Made by a program: the position numbers and the translations under genes. A DNA stretch of 64,000 bases from Phycisphaeraceae bacterium (GTDB lineage Bacteria > Planctomycetota > Phycisphaerae > Phycisphaerales > Phycisphaeraceae), in NCBI GenBank assembly GCA_028277745.1, contig JANQFR010000045.1:54605-118604 (forward strand), written 5' to 3'. Shown in pieces: positions 18,518 through 27,297 of the stretch; position 1 is the first letter of the stretch; every line of letters begins with the position of its first letter. The notes under the pieces are model-generated. The model searched no databases. It was not told where the DNA came from and worked only from the letters and a program-made list of their open reading frames with translations.

Positions 18518-20436
18518 CTTCATCGATCACCCGGACCGCGGCCCTGTTGCTGGCCTGCGGGCTCTCGGCCCCGGCCTTCGCGGGGGTCTTTACCGTCACC
18601 AACCTCAACGACAGCGGCTCCGGCTCGCTGCGCGAAGCCATCACGCTGGCCAATGCGAACTCCGACGAGAGCTTGATCCGCTTCGCAACGGCCGGCAGGA
18701 TCGAGTTGTCCACCGAATTGCCCCGCATCTTCACGTCGATGACAATCAACGGCGAGCAAGCGGTCACCCTCGACGGACAGGGCAGCACGCGCATCTTCCG
18801 CGTTGGCAGCGACGCCAACGTCTCGGGCCCGGGCCGCGACTTCGCCGGCGACCTCACGCTCAACGGCCTCACCGTCCAGAACGCCTTCGTCGCGCCGAGC
18901 TTTAGCGCGCTCGACCGCAACCCGACCACCTCCGGCGGCGGGGTCTTCCTCGAGAAGGGCCGACTTACAGTGCACAACAGCACCTTCCGCGAGAACGCCG
19001 CGGGCAACGGCGGCGCGATCTACGCCCTCGGCGGCAGGGGCAACCAGCTCACCATCGAAGGCTCGAGCTTCAGCAGCAACGACGCCCATACCAGCTACGG
19101 CGGCGCCGTCTACGTCGACGCCGACCAAAGCTGGAACCCCGATGGCGTCAAGGTCTCCATCAACCAGTCGACTTTCACCAACAACCGAGGCGGCTTCGGC
19201 GCCGGGATCGCGGTCCGCGACAACGACCGCGACGGCGGCTCGTTCTCGGTCACCAACTCCCAGTTCACCGGCAACCAGGCCAACGGCGGCGGCGCGGCGT
19301 ACAACCGGCAAACCACGATCCTGTTCGACAACGTCACGATGACCGACAACGACGCGTCGTTCCAAATCAACATGCCAAACCCTTTCGACCAGTCCGGCGG
19401 CGGGCTCTACTTCTCCCGCAATTCCAAGGCCACGATCCGCAACAGCTCCCTCACCGGCAGCGACGCCGGCAGCGGCGGCGGCATGATCATCGGCAGCGGC
19501 GGCGACATCAAAATCGAAGACTCCGTGATCTCCGGGAACACCGCCGCCGATGGCGTCCGCGACGGTGACGGCGGCGGCATCTACATCCTCGGCGGGACGA
19601 ACGGTGCGTCGGTCAGCCTGCTCCGCTCGACGGTGGAGGACAACCACGCCGTCAACGGCTTCGGCGGCGGGATCAACTCCGCCGACGCCGAGGTCAAGGT
19701 CATCGAGAGCCTGATCGCCAACAACACCACCGGCGGCGGGGGCGGGGGCATCTACGTCGACCGCGTCAACAGCCGACTGATCCTCCGCAACAGCACCGTC
19801 ACCGGCAACAGCACCACCGGCCTGCTCGACCTGGTCCAGGGCCTCACCGAGGCCGGCCGCGGCGGCGGCATCTACTTCATCACCGGCAAGGCCATCATCG
19901 AGAGCTCGACCATCGCCAACAACACCGCCACCGAGAAAGGCGGCGGCCTCCTCCTCGGCGGCGACGTCAACCCCGACGGCCTCTCCACCATCCTCAACAC
20001 CATCATCGCCGACAACACCGCCCTCTTCGCGCCCAACATCGACAGCAGCCGCGCCGTGCTCGACTCGCTCGGCTACAACCTCCTGGACGACAGCGGCGAG
20101 GGACTCTTCGGCGAGGCACTCTTCGACGAGCTCACCGACCTGCTCAACGCGATCGCCGACCTCCAGGCCCTGGCCGACAACGGCGGACCGACCCTCACCC
20201 TCGCCCTGGGCCTCAACAGCGACGCCATCGACAACGGCTTCACCAACCAGCCCACCGACCAACGCGGCTTCGACCGCCCCTTCGGCCTCGGGCCGGACAT
20301 CGGCGCGTATGAATTCATCCCCGAGCCGGGCACGCTCGTACTGCTGGGCCTGGGCGGGGTGTTCCTCGGCGCGCGGCGTCGACGCCCATTCATTCCTTGT
20401 TCGTTCACCCCAAGCGGCCGAGACACCGCAACCTGA
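18514..20436 (+). CDS. PEP-CTERM right-handed beta-helix protein, tandem copy 1
   Basis: A 640-residue secreted beta-helix protein with GGAGAGG seven bases before the ATG. A 23-residue signal peptide (MTSSITRTAALLLACGLSAP) is followed by the CSLREA-like 'VFTVTNLNDSGSGSLREAI'. Repeated rungs such as 'IRNSSLTGSDAGSGGGMII' and 'VTGNSTTGLLDLVQGLTEA' fill the body. The ending 'LNSDAIDNG...LGPDIGAYEF' is of the choice-of-anchor Q type and runs into the tail 'IPEPGTLVLLGLGGVFLG' plus basic residues. It is a close paralogue of the next gene, 21 bases downstream. Compared with the copy at 20458, differences cluster in the first two thirds, suggesting diversification of the exposed rungs or gene conversion of the 3' part. 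Confidence 0.88.
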   Translation: MTSSITRTAALLLACGLSAPAFAGVFTVTNLNDSGSGSLREAITLANANSDESLIRFATAGRIELSTELPRIFTSMTINGEQAVTLDGQGSTRIFRVGSDANVSGPGRDFAGDLTLNGLTVQNAFVAPSFSALDRNPTTSGGGVFLEKGRLTVHNSTFRENAAGNGGAIYALGGRGNQLTIEGSSFSSNDAHTSYGGAVYVDADQSWNPDGVKVSINQSTFTNNRGGFGAGIAVRDNDRDGGSFSVTNSQFTGNQANGGGAAYNRQTTILFDNVTMTDNDASFQINMPNPFDQSGGGLYFSRNSKATIRNSSLTGSDAGSGGGMIIGSGGDIKIEDSVISGNTAADGVRDGDGGGIYILGGTNGASVSLLRSTVEDNHAVNGFGGGINSADAEVKVIESLIANNTTGGGGGGIYVDRVNSRLILRNSTVTGNSTTGLLDLVQGLTEAGRGGGIYFITGKAIIESSTIANNTATEKGGGLLLGGDVNPDGLSTILNTIIADNTALFAPNIDSSRAVLDSLGYNLLDDSGEGLFGEALFDELTDLLNAIADLQALADNGGPTLTLALGLNSDAIDNGFTNQPTDQRGFDRPFGLGPDIGAYEFIPEPGTLVLLGLGGVFLGARRRRPFIPCSFTPSGRDTAT

Positions 20437-20457
20437 TACACACGGAGAAACGACCCC

Positions 20458-22338
20458 ATGACTTCATCGATCACCCGGACCATGGCCCTGTTGCTGGCCT
20501 GCGTGCTCTCGGCCCCGGCCCTCGCGGGCACGTTCACTGTGACCAACCTCAACGACAGCGGTGCCGGCTCGCTACGCGAAGCCATGTCGCTGGCCAACAG
20601 CAACACTGACGTGAGCCAGATCAACTTCGGCGTTACCGGCACGATCTCCGTGGTCACGGAACTGCCACGCGTGCTCTCGCCGATCACGATCAACGGCGGT
20701 AACAACATCACCCTCGATGGGGGCAACGGCACGCGGATCTTCCGGGTGGGCTCAGCGATCCAGCTTTCTGGAACAAATCTCCTCGGCGACCTCACCTTAG
20801 ACGGGCTGACCGTGCAGAACGCTCGGGTGGCGCCGAGCAGCAGCGCACTCGACCGCAACCCGACCGTTGGCGGCGCAGGCGCCTACCTCGAACGGGGCCG
20901 GCTGACGGTGAAGGACAGCACCTTCCGCGACAACCTCGCCGGCAACGGCGCCGCGATCTATGCTCTCGGCGGCGGCAACGAGCTCACCATCGGAAACACA
21001 AACTTCACCGGCAACAACGCCGCGAACGGCTGGGGCGGCGCCATCTATACCGATGCCGAGCATGCCTGGCGTCCCGACGGGGTCAAGGTCTCGATCGACA
21101 ACTCGACCTTCACCAACAACCTGGCCAGGCTCGGCGGCGGGTTCGCCGTCCGCGACAACAACCGCGGCGGCGGCTCGTTCTCGGTCACCAACTCCCAGTT
21201 CACCAGCAACGACGCCATCGGCGGCGGCGTGGCGTACAACCGGGCGACCACGCTCCTGATCGACGGCGTCACGATGACCGACAACGACGCGGCGTCGACT
21301 GACGCCGGCGGCGCGTTCTACTTCTCCAACTTCTCCGACGCCACCATCCGCAACAGCTCGATCACCGGAAGCGACGCGGGCTACGGCGGCGCCATGGCCG
21401 TCTTCGGCGGCAGCCAGATCACCATCGAGGACTCGGAGATCAGCGGAAACAACGCCCAGCGCACCAACGTCGCTCGCGGCGACGGCGGCGACGGCGGCGC
21501 CATCTACATCATCCAGGGTTTCAACCGCGACTCCGGCCCGCCGACCCTCCGTCTGGTCCGCTCGACGGTCAGCGACAACAACGCCGTCAACGGCTTCGGC
21601 GGCGGCATCAGCGGGTCCGAAGCGGTGATCGAAGTCATCGAGAGCCTGATCGCCAACAACACCACCGGCGGCGGAGGCGGCGGCATCTACCTGGATCGCG
21701 AAGCCAGCCGACTGCTCATGCAGAACAGCACCGTCACCGGCAACAGCACCACCGGCCTGCTCGACGATGTGCAAGGCCTCACCGAGGCCGGCCGCGGCGG
21801 CGGTATCTACTTCGTCACCGGCAAAGCCATCATCGAAAGCTCGACCATCGCCAACAACTCCGCCACCGAGCGCGGCGGCGGCATCCTCCTCGGCGGCAAC
21901 GTCAACCCCGAAGGCCTCTCGACCATCCTCAACTCCATCCTCGCCGACAACACCGCCCTCTTCGGGCCCAACGTCGAGAGCACCGCCGCTCTCCTCGACT
22001 CGCTCGGCTACAACCTCCTCGACGACAGCGGCGAGGGACTCTTCGACGAGCTCACCGACCTGCTCAACGCCCTGGCCGACCTCCAAGCCCTGGCCGACAA
22101 CGGCGGGCCGACGCAGACCCTGGCGCTCGGGCTCAACAGCGACGCCATCGACAGCGGCTTCTCCAGCCTGCTCACCGACCAACGCGGCTTCGACCGCCCC
22201 TTCGGCCTGGGTCCGGACATCGGCGCGTATGAATTCATCCCCGAGCCGGGCACGCTGGCGCTGCTGGGCCTGGGCGGGCTGACGCTTCTCACACGTCGCC
22301 GCGGCGGATTCCCCAACCACAAGGAGAAAGATCAGTGA
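20458..22338 (+). CDS. PEP-CTERM right-handed beta-helix protein, tandem copy 2
   Basis: A 626-residue paralogue of the preceding gene, with GGAG before the ATG and an almost identical signal peptide (MTSSITRTMALLLACVLSAP). It begins after cleavage with 'TFTVTNLNDSGAGSLREAM'. Rungs such as 'IENSTITGS'-like Asn/Ser ladders ('IRNSSITGSDAGYGGAMAV') cover the body, and the ending 'LGPDIGAYEF' + 'IPEPGTLALLGLGGLTLL' is followed by a different tail (RRRGGFPNHKEKDQ) from copy 1. Its TGA overlaps the GTG of the next gene, so translation is coupled. Function is probably surface adhesion or polysaccharide contact; no catalytic site is apparent. Confidence 0.88.
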   Translation: MTSSITRTMALLLACVLSAPALAGTFTVTNLNDSGAGSLREAMSLANSNTDVSQINFGVTGTISVVTELPRVLSPITINGGNNITLDGGNGTRIFRVGSAIQLSGTNLLGDLTLDGLTVQNARVAPSSSALDRNPTVGGAGAYLERGRLTVKDSTFRDNLAGNGAAIYALGGGNELTIGNTNFTGNNAANGWGGAIYTDAEHAWRPDGVKVSIDNSTFTNNLARLGGGFAVRDNNRGGGSFSVTNSQFTSNDAIGGGVAYNRATTLLIDGVTMTDNDAASTDAGGAFYFSNFSDATIRNSSITGSDAGYGGAMAVFGGSQITIEDSEISGNNAQRTNVARGDGGDGGAIYIIQGFNRDSGPPTLRLVRSTVSDNNAVNGFGGGISGSEAVIEVIESLIANNTTGGGGGGIYLDREASRLLMQNSTVTGNSTTGLLDDVQGLTEAGRGGGIYFVTGKAIIESSTIANNSATERGGGILLGGNVNPEGLSTILNSILADNTALFGPNVESTAALLDSLGYNLLDDSGEGLFDELTDLLNALADLQALADNGGPTQTLALGLNSDAIDSGFSSLLTDQRGFDRPFGLGPDIGAYEFIPEPGTLALLGLGGLTLLTRRRGGFPNHKEKDQ

Positions 22339-22946
22339 ACACCCTCAAAAAGCTCATCGCGGCAGCCGCATTGGCGTTGGCCATATCCGTCGTCTTCACC
22401 AACGCCGCGTCGGCTGAGGTCTTGATCTTCATCGACCCCACCGATCCCTCGGCCGTCAGCTTCACCTCGACCGGGGCGGTGTCCGCCATCAACGACACCT
22501 CGTCCAGTATATTCGAGGGTGTCTGGCTGGTCGGGCTGTTCTCCTCAGGCAAGTCATTGGCCCCCATTAACGTGACCGGCACGCTCCGCCCGTCCGGAAC
22601 ACAAAATGTTTACACATCGGCCGAAAACGAACAGTTCGCGCTCGGCCGGCTCGATCTGAATCTGTATGGAGGCGACCCCTTTGTGGACCAGGCCTTCTCG
22701 CAGAGTCAAGCGGCGTTTACCGGCTCATCCACGATCGACCTGAGCGGCGTCGCCCTCCGCCCCATCGGCAGCACCGGCGACATCCGCGTCGGTGACTCGC
22801 GCGGCGGGCCCGGCCGGGTCATCGGTCAATACCAGATTGTCCCCGAGCCCGCGTCGCTGGCGCTGCTGGGCCTGGGTGGGCTGCTCATTGCACGCCAACC
22901 CCGGCGCTCTCGACGTCGCAGGGATTGTGGAGACTCAGCGTCATGA
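22335..22946 (+). CDS. PEP-CTERM secreted protein, small
   Basis: A 203-residue secreted protein. The GTG start at 22335 overlaps the previous stop and follows AAGGAGAAAGATCA, a good ribosome site. A signal peptide of about 27 residues (MNTLKKLIAAAALALAISVV...) precedes a beta-rich body without a family I can name. The tail 'IVPEPASLALLGLGGLLI' ends in a long basic stretch (RRSRRRR). It is the fifth intact member of the PEP-CTERM array. Confidence 0.83.
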   Translation: MNTLKKLIAAAALALAISVVFTNAASAEVLIFIDPTDPSAVSFTSTGAVSAINDTSSSIFEGVWLVGLFSSGKSLAPINVTGTLRPSGTQNVYTSAENEQFALGRLDLNLYGGDPFVDQAFSQSQAAFTGSSTIDLSGVALRPIGSTGDIRVGDSRGGPGRVIGQYQIVPEPASLALLGLGGLLIARQPRRSRRRRDCGDSAS

Positions 22947-23016
22947 CCGCGGCGCCACGGCGGCGATCGTTCCGCTGGAGGCGCCGTCGGGCTTGATCGA
23001 AAAGGGAGACCAGATC

Positions 23017-23994
23017 ATGCGTTTGCACCCAGACGATTCGAAACGACGAAACCCGGACGGTCTCGCCAGCGCTGCCACCCGTATGGCGACCGCCGCCGCG
23101 CTCCTCATTGTGGCCGCCGGCAACACCGAGGCCCAGATCGCCAACCTCACGTTCAATGAGTCGACATCCGGCAACTACTCCGCGGCGGCGGAGTTAACCA
23201 GCAGCGACCCGGGCCAAGGAACGGTCCTGTCGACGATCACATTCAACAACGTGGCGATTGGGACCACACCAACAGTCCAGGATCAGCGAACCATAGGCGC
23301 GTTCTCTTCGTCGACCGAGGTGACCGGAAAGGTGACGCGGACGCAGGCCGACCCTTCGTCGACGTATACGGTCGTGACCGAGCTGTCGGGTGATGTGATC
23401 TCCAGCGACCTCAATCCGAAGGCGCCGACGAATGCGCTGAGCATTCGCGCAACCTACAGCGACCAGTTCTGGACCACCGACCCCGGCGGCGGCGCGAACA
23501 TCCTGGGCTTCACGTTGACGCCCACGCCAGGCAACAACATCACATTTCCACAAAACCCGATCTCCACCGGCAACCTCTTCAATCTCGTTTTTCACCACCC
23601 CGACCCAAACGTGCCGCCAATCGTCATCGACTCGTTATTCGGCCCGAACAAGTTCAAGCGGCAATTCAACATTTCGTTTGAAGAATTCGGCCCCGACGAA
23701 CTCTACACGATGACGTTGAACCTTTCGTTGGATAGCGCGGTCAAGATGAACGGTCAGCAAACGCAACCGAATGAAACCATGACCGCTAACCTGTCGGCGA
23801 ACGGCACGATCGAGAGCGTCCCCTTTGCAACCATCCAGATTTCTGACGGCATCCCGAACAGACGTACGTACAGATTCGAAGTCATCCCCGAACCGTCGTC
23901 GCTCGCGCTGCTGGGCCTGGGCGGCCTGCTGATCCCGAGGCGTCGCACCCGCTTATTCAAACCCGCGCCACACGAGAAAACGCATCATGGATAA
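23017..23994 (+). CDS. PEP-CTERM secreted protein
   Basis: A 325-residue protein. I use the ATG at 23017, preceded by AAAGGGAGA, since a longer frame from 22792 overlaps the previous gene and reads its PEP-CTERM tail out of frame. A signal peptide with a long basic n-region (MRLHPDDSKRRNPDG..., hydrophobic core near residues 28-40) ends around NTEA. The body is Thr/Asn-rich beta structure of no family I recognise ('LTFNESTSGNYSAAAELTS', 'NISFEEFGPDELYTMTLNL'). The anchor is 'VIPEPSSLALLGLGGLLI' plus PRRRTR. Its end overlaps the next gene by eight bases. Confidence 0.82.
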   Translation: MRLHPDDSKRRNPDGLASAATRMATAAALLIVAAGNTEAQIANLTFNESTSGNYSAAAELTSSDPGQGTVLSTITFNNVAIGTTPTVQDQRTIGAFSSSTEVTGKVTRTQADPSSTYTVVTELSGDVISSDLNPKAPTNALSIRATYSDQFWTTDPGGGANILGFTLTPTPGNNITFPQNPISTGNLFNLVFHHPDPNVPPIVIDSLFGPNKFKRQFNISFEEFGPDELYTMTLNLSLDSAVKMNGQQTQPNETMTANLSANGTIESVPFATIQISDGIPNRRTYRFEVIPEPSSLALLGLGGLLIPRRRTRLFKPAPHEKTHHG

Positions 23995-24853
23995 AAGCGT
24001 CACCCCCTCGCTCGCCGGCGTCTTCGCCGCGGCCTTCGGGCTCCTCGCCGTCGCCGCGCCGGCCCAGGCCCAGTTCGACACCGTGATCAACCTCCCCGGC
24101 GACCCCGTCTTCGGCGACAGCATCGGCGACAACGGCAGCGTCGGCAACAGTAACAACGAAACCACGCCGACCACCCAACTCAACGTCGCCGCCGGCGGCA
24201 GCCTGGGCGAGGATTTTCAGGCCTTCGCCGGCAGCGAGGTGAACATCACCGGCGGAACCGTGGGTGATGACTTCGAGGCCCGCTTCGGCAGCGTGGTGAA
24301 CATCAGCGGCGGTTCCGTGGGCCAGGACTCCAGCGCCGAAGACAGCGTGGTGAATATCAGCGGTGGCTTCGTGGATGAAGGCTTCGACGCCTTCAACGGC
24401 AGCACGATCAATATCAGCGGCGGCACGGTGGGCGACTTCTTTGACGCAGAGAGCGGCAGCGAAGTCAACATCACTGGCGGCAGTGTGGGCGAGGACTTCA
24501 CTGCCGGCAGCGGCAGCATTGTGAACATCCGCGGCGGCAGTTTTGGGGATGAATTCGAAGCAGACCCCGGCAGCGAAGTCAACCTGTTTGGGACCTCTTT
24601 CGTCCTCGACAGCGTGCCCTTGGACTCGCTGGCCCCGGGTCAGCCGTTCACCATCGCCCAACGCGACGTGACCTTGTCCGGCATCCTCGCCGATGGCTCG
24701 TCGTTCAGCTTCCAGCTCAACGCCGCGGCTTCCTCTGGTCAGGACTTTTTCGACCCCGGCGCAACACTGAGGGTAACACTCGTTCCCGAGCCAGCGACGC
24801 TCGCGCTGCTGGGCCTGGGCGGGCTGATCGCGTTTCGCCGGCGGCGTGACTAA
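23987..24853 (+). CDS. PEP-CTERM protein with 19-residue beta-solenoid repeats
   Basis: A 288-residue protein, last of the array; its ATG overlaps the previous gene by eight bases. A signal peptide (MDKSVTPSLAGVFAAAFGLL) ends near QAQF. Residues about 70-195 hold seven consecutive repeats of about 19 residues with the pattern 'GSEVNITGGTVGDDFEA', one copy being a residue shorter. The regular V-N-I-x-G-G spacing implies a compact parallel beta-solenoid. The anchor is 'LVPEPATLALLGLGGLIA' plus FRRRR. No domain name is known to me for this repeat, though such repeats occur in planctomycete PEP-CTERM proteins. Confidence 0.84.
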   Translation: MDKSVTPSLAGVFAAAFGLLAVAAPAQAQFDTVINLPGDPVFGDSIGDNGSVGNSNNETTPTTQLNVAAGGSLGEDFQAFAGSEVNITGGTVGDDFEARFGSVVNISGGSVGQDSSAEDSVVNISGGFVDEGFDAFNGSTINISGGTVGDFFDAESGSEVNITGGSVGEDFTAGSGSIVNIRGGSFGDEFEADPGSEVNLFGTSFVLDSVPLDSLAPGQPFTIAQRDVTLSGILADGSSFSFQLNAAASSGQDFFDPGATLRVTLVPEPATLALLGLGGLIAFRRRRD

Positions 24854-24984
24854 GCCCAACCCGTCCTACCTTCAACACGAAAGCCCCGATTACGCTGAAC
24901 ATCAAGGCTGAGGATGAGACGTCCGCCTGGCCATATCTCGTTGAGCACGGCGGCGAAGGCGCTCGAACCGGCCCATGACCTGCG

Positions 24985-25977
24985 TTAATCTGCCGGGGTC
25001 GATGCTTCCCGAGCCTTGAACGCGGCGGGACTGACGCCATGGATGCGCTTGAAGGCGCGGGAGAACTGGTAGGCGTCCGTGTAGCCGAGCTCGTGGGCGA
25101 CCTGCTTGACCATGTGGTTGGACCGGGTGAGGGCGGCGGCAGCGTGGTTCATCCGGTGACGGATGAGGGCTTGATACGGCGTGTCGGTGTCGAACCGCTG
25201 GAACAGCCGGCAGAGGTAGGCCGGGGCGAGGCCGCAGCGGTCGGCCAGTTCGCCGAGGGAGGTGAGGTTGAGGAAGTGGCGGTCGAGCAGTTCGCGGCAC
25301 TGCAGGTAGGTCTGGCGGGCGCGGACGTCGGAATCGGCCTGGTCGGCTTGGCTGGGGGCCTGGGCGATGGTGCCGGCCAGGGCCTGGAGCAACGCCGAGC
25401 AGATGCGGTCGGTCTCGGGGCCGGGCCTCGCGCCCTGGCGGATGAGTAGTTCCATGATCTCGGCGAACTGGCCGCCGGGCACGAGTCGGCGGGCCGTGCC
25501 GCTGGGCAGGGCCGCGGCGCGGAGCATGGCGGCGGCGGATCGCCCGGTGAAGTCGATGAAGTACTTGCGGGGCGGGTCGGCCTGGTCGGCCTCGATCTGG
25601 TGCGGGCAGCGCGGGCCGTAGCTGTAGGTCAGGCCCGGGCACAGCTCGTGGGCGCGTCCGTTGAGGACGAGCCGGCCGTGGCCGTGGAGGACATGCTCGA
25701 TGGAGTGGTAGCGGAAGGCCGTGCGATGTACGCGGTAGCCCGGGTCGCAGGCTTCGTAGCCGCCGCAGACGACGCGCGGCCCTTGAGCTTTGCTGCGGGT
25801 GGCGTCGTGCCGCGGCGCGTCGAGGAATAAGTAACGGGCCTGCGTGACCTGCCTGGAGATGAAGTCGGGGACGGATGGGGCTGACGCCACGGGGTCGCTC
25901 CGGGGCATGGAGATATTGAAGTAGGTCAAAAATTGTAGGTGGTTTGTCAAGACCTGCCATTCCGTCGAGGCTCGCAT
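24985..25977 (-). CDS. AraC-family transcription regulator
   Basis: A 330-residue regulator. An N-terminal cupin-like sugar-sensing domain (about 60-160: '[20 protein letters not shown]', '[15 protein letters not shown]') is followed by a C-terminal double helix-turn-helix of the AraC type (about 235-325: '[20 protein letters not shown]', '[20 protein letters not shown]', 'HGVSPAAFK'). An internal ATG at 25908 could equally be the start; neither has a convincing ribosome site. It diverges from a zinc alcohol dehydrogenase and probably controls the dehydrogenase/aldo-keto reductase pair in response to a sugar. The 25909-26052 region between them has near-direct repeats (TGACAAACC..CCTAC and TGACCTAC) that could be half-sites. 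Confidence 0.86.
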   Translation of the reverse strand: MRASTEWQVLTNHLQFLTYFNISMPRSDPVASAPSVPDFISRQVTQARYLFLDAPRHDATRSKAQGPRVVCGGYEACDPGYRVHRTAFRYHSIEHVLHGHGRLVLNGRAHELCPGLTYSYGPRCPHQIEADQADPPRKYFIDFTGRSAAAMLRAAALPSGTARRLVPGGQFAEIMELLIRQGARPGPETDRICSALLQALAGTIAQAPSQADQADSDVRARQTYLQCRELLDRHFLNLTSLGELADRCGLAPAYLCRLFQRFDTDTPYQALIRHRMNHAAAALTRSNHMVKQVAHELGYTDAYQFSRAFKRIHGVSPAAFKAREASTPAD

Positions 25978-26052
25978 GGCCCTAATTTCTTAGCTGCATG
26001 TCATCAATCGCCGGGCGACGGCCCGGTCGCTCCGCTTGAAACAGGTCAACGT

Positions 26053-27135
26053 ATGTCAACGATCGCAACACGGATGAGAGGCGCCGTCTTGCCCGGGAAC
26101 AGCACGGTGCGGATGGGCGAGTACGATGTGCCCGAGCCGGGCGAGCGGCAGGTGCTGGTGGCGATGAGGGCGTCGTCGATCTGCGGGAGCGACATCCGTG
26201 CCATCTACCGCGAGCACCTGGGCAAGGGGCCAGAGGCGTACCAGGGAGTGATCGCGGGGCACGAGCCGGCGGGCCAGATCGTCAAGCTCGGGCCCGGGTG
26301 CCGGGCCCGGCGCGAGGGCGAGCGCGTCGTCGTGTACCACATCTCCGGCTGCGGCTGTTGCGACGACTGCCGGCACGGCTACCAGATCAGTTGCCACAGC
26401 CCGACGCACCGCAAGGCGTATGGCTGGCAGCGCGACGGCGGGCACGCCGAGTACCTGCTGGCCGAGGAGGCCGATTGCATCCCGCTGCCGGATAACTTGA
26501 CGTACGTGGATGGGGCGTACATCGCGTGCGGGTTCGGCACGGCGTGGGAGTGTCTCACGCGGATGCAGACCGGCGGACAGGATCGGTTGCTGATCACGGG
26601 GCTGGGGCCGGTGGGGCTGGCGGCGGCTCAGCTGGGGCGGGTGCTGGGGGTTCGCGAGGTGATCGGGCTCGACGTCGCCGAGGGGCGGCTCGCCGGCGCT
26701 CGTGAGCTGGAGTTTCGCCGGGGCGTGCCGCTGATCGATCACGTGCTCAAGTCGGACGGCGACGCGTTGCCCGCCATTCACGACCTGACCGGTGGGCAAG
26801 GCTGTGAGGTGTCGATCGACTGCTCGGGTCACGAAGCGGCGCGGCTGCTGGCGTTGCAAGGCACGCGGCAGTGGGGGCGGTGCGGGTTCGTCGGCGAAGG
26901 TGGTCGCGTGGCGTTCGACGTGTCGTCCGTGTTGATCCATCAGCAGATCACGTTGTTCGGCTCGTGGGTCACTTCGGTCAAGCACATGTCCGATCTGGTG
27001 CAGCTGCTTGGTCGACTGGACGTCCACCCCGAAGCGACCGGCGGGCCCAAGCTGCCGCTCGACGAGACCGATCGGGCTTATGCGGTGGCCGATGCCGGGC
27101 AGACCGGCAAGGTCTGTGTCGTGATAGACGACTGA
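26053..27135 (+). CDS. Zinc-dependent alcohol dehydrogenase (MDR family)
   Basis: A 360-residue medium-chain dehydrogenase/reductase. Catalytic zinc ligands Cys44 and His70-Glu71 are present ('SSICGSDI', 'AGHEP'), structural zinc cysteines are Cys100, Cys103, Cys106 and Cys114 with the usual spacing, and '[13 protein letters not shown]' is the NAD(P)-binding turn. The ATG at 26053 is chosen because the longer frame from 25939 adds residues unlike the family. It lies divergent to an AraC regulator and 160 bases ahead of an aldo/keto reductase. A sugar or polyol substrate (sorbitol- or threonine-dehydrogenase-like) is likely; the precise one cannot be stated. Confidence 0.88.
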   Translation: MSTIATRMRGAVLPGNSTVRMGEYDVPEPGERQVLVAMRASSICGSDIRAIYREHLGKGPEAYQGVIAGHEPAGQIVKLGPGCRARREGERVVVYHISGCGCCDDCRHGYQISCHSPTHRKAYGWQRDGGHAEYLLAEEADCIPLPDNLTYVDGAYIACGFGTAWECLTRMQTGGQDRLLITGLGPVGLAAAQLGRVLGVREVIGLDVAEGRLAGARELEFRRGVPLIDHVLKSDGDALPAIHDLTGGQGCEVSIDCSGHEAARLLALQGTRQWGRCGFVGEGGRVAFDVSSVLIHQQITLFGSWVTSVKHMSDLVQLLGRLDVHPEATGGPKLPLDETDRAYAVADAGQTGKVCVVIDD

Positions 27136-27297
27136 CCCAGCCGGCCCGACGACCGACCATCCCACGGAATCGGCCAATGCCCGCGTACGAGCCAACCACC
27201 GATTCCCGCAAATACGGCAATCTCATTGTCAAGAAGGGCGTCCGCCCATCGTCGCCTGGTACGCGCCAATTTCAGTCAAAACCGAAGAGCTCTCGTC

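Larger units (their letters stand above)
18462..22338 (+). repeat. Tandem duplication of a PEP-CTERM beta-helix gene with its leader
   Basis: The sequence leading into the gene at 18514 (CAAGCGGCCGAG, CACCGCAACCTGATACACAC, then GGAGAGGCGACCCC) recurs with few changes before the gene at 20458, and the first eight codons (MTSSITRT) are identical. The two encoded proteins align over their whole length, most closely in the last third. The unit of duplication therefore includes the tail of the upstream gene, the spacer, the ribosome site and the whole next gene. Confidence 0.75.

Noticed and set aside
18520..20262. Very long open frame antisense to the beta-helix gene (also 20797-22320, 14551-15504)
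   Set aside because: Composition is Val/Ala/Gly/Asp-rich without motifs and mirrors the Asn/Gly/Thr repeats on the other strand; the plus-strand proteins have signal peptides and PEP-CTERM tails.
13573..24853. CRISPR-like or satellite repeat
   Set aside because: The DNA repetition is protein-coding and reflects repeat units of secreted proteins; no equal repeats with unique spacers are seen.
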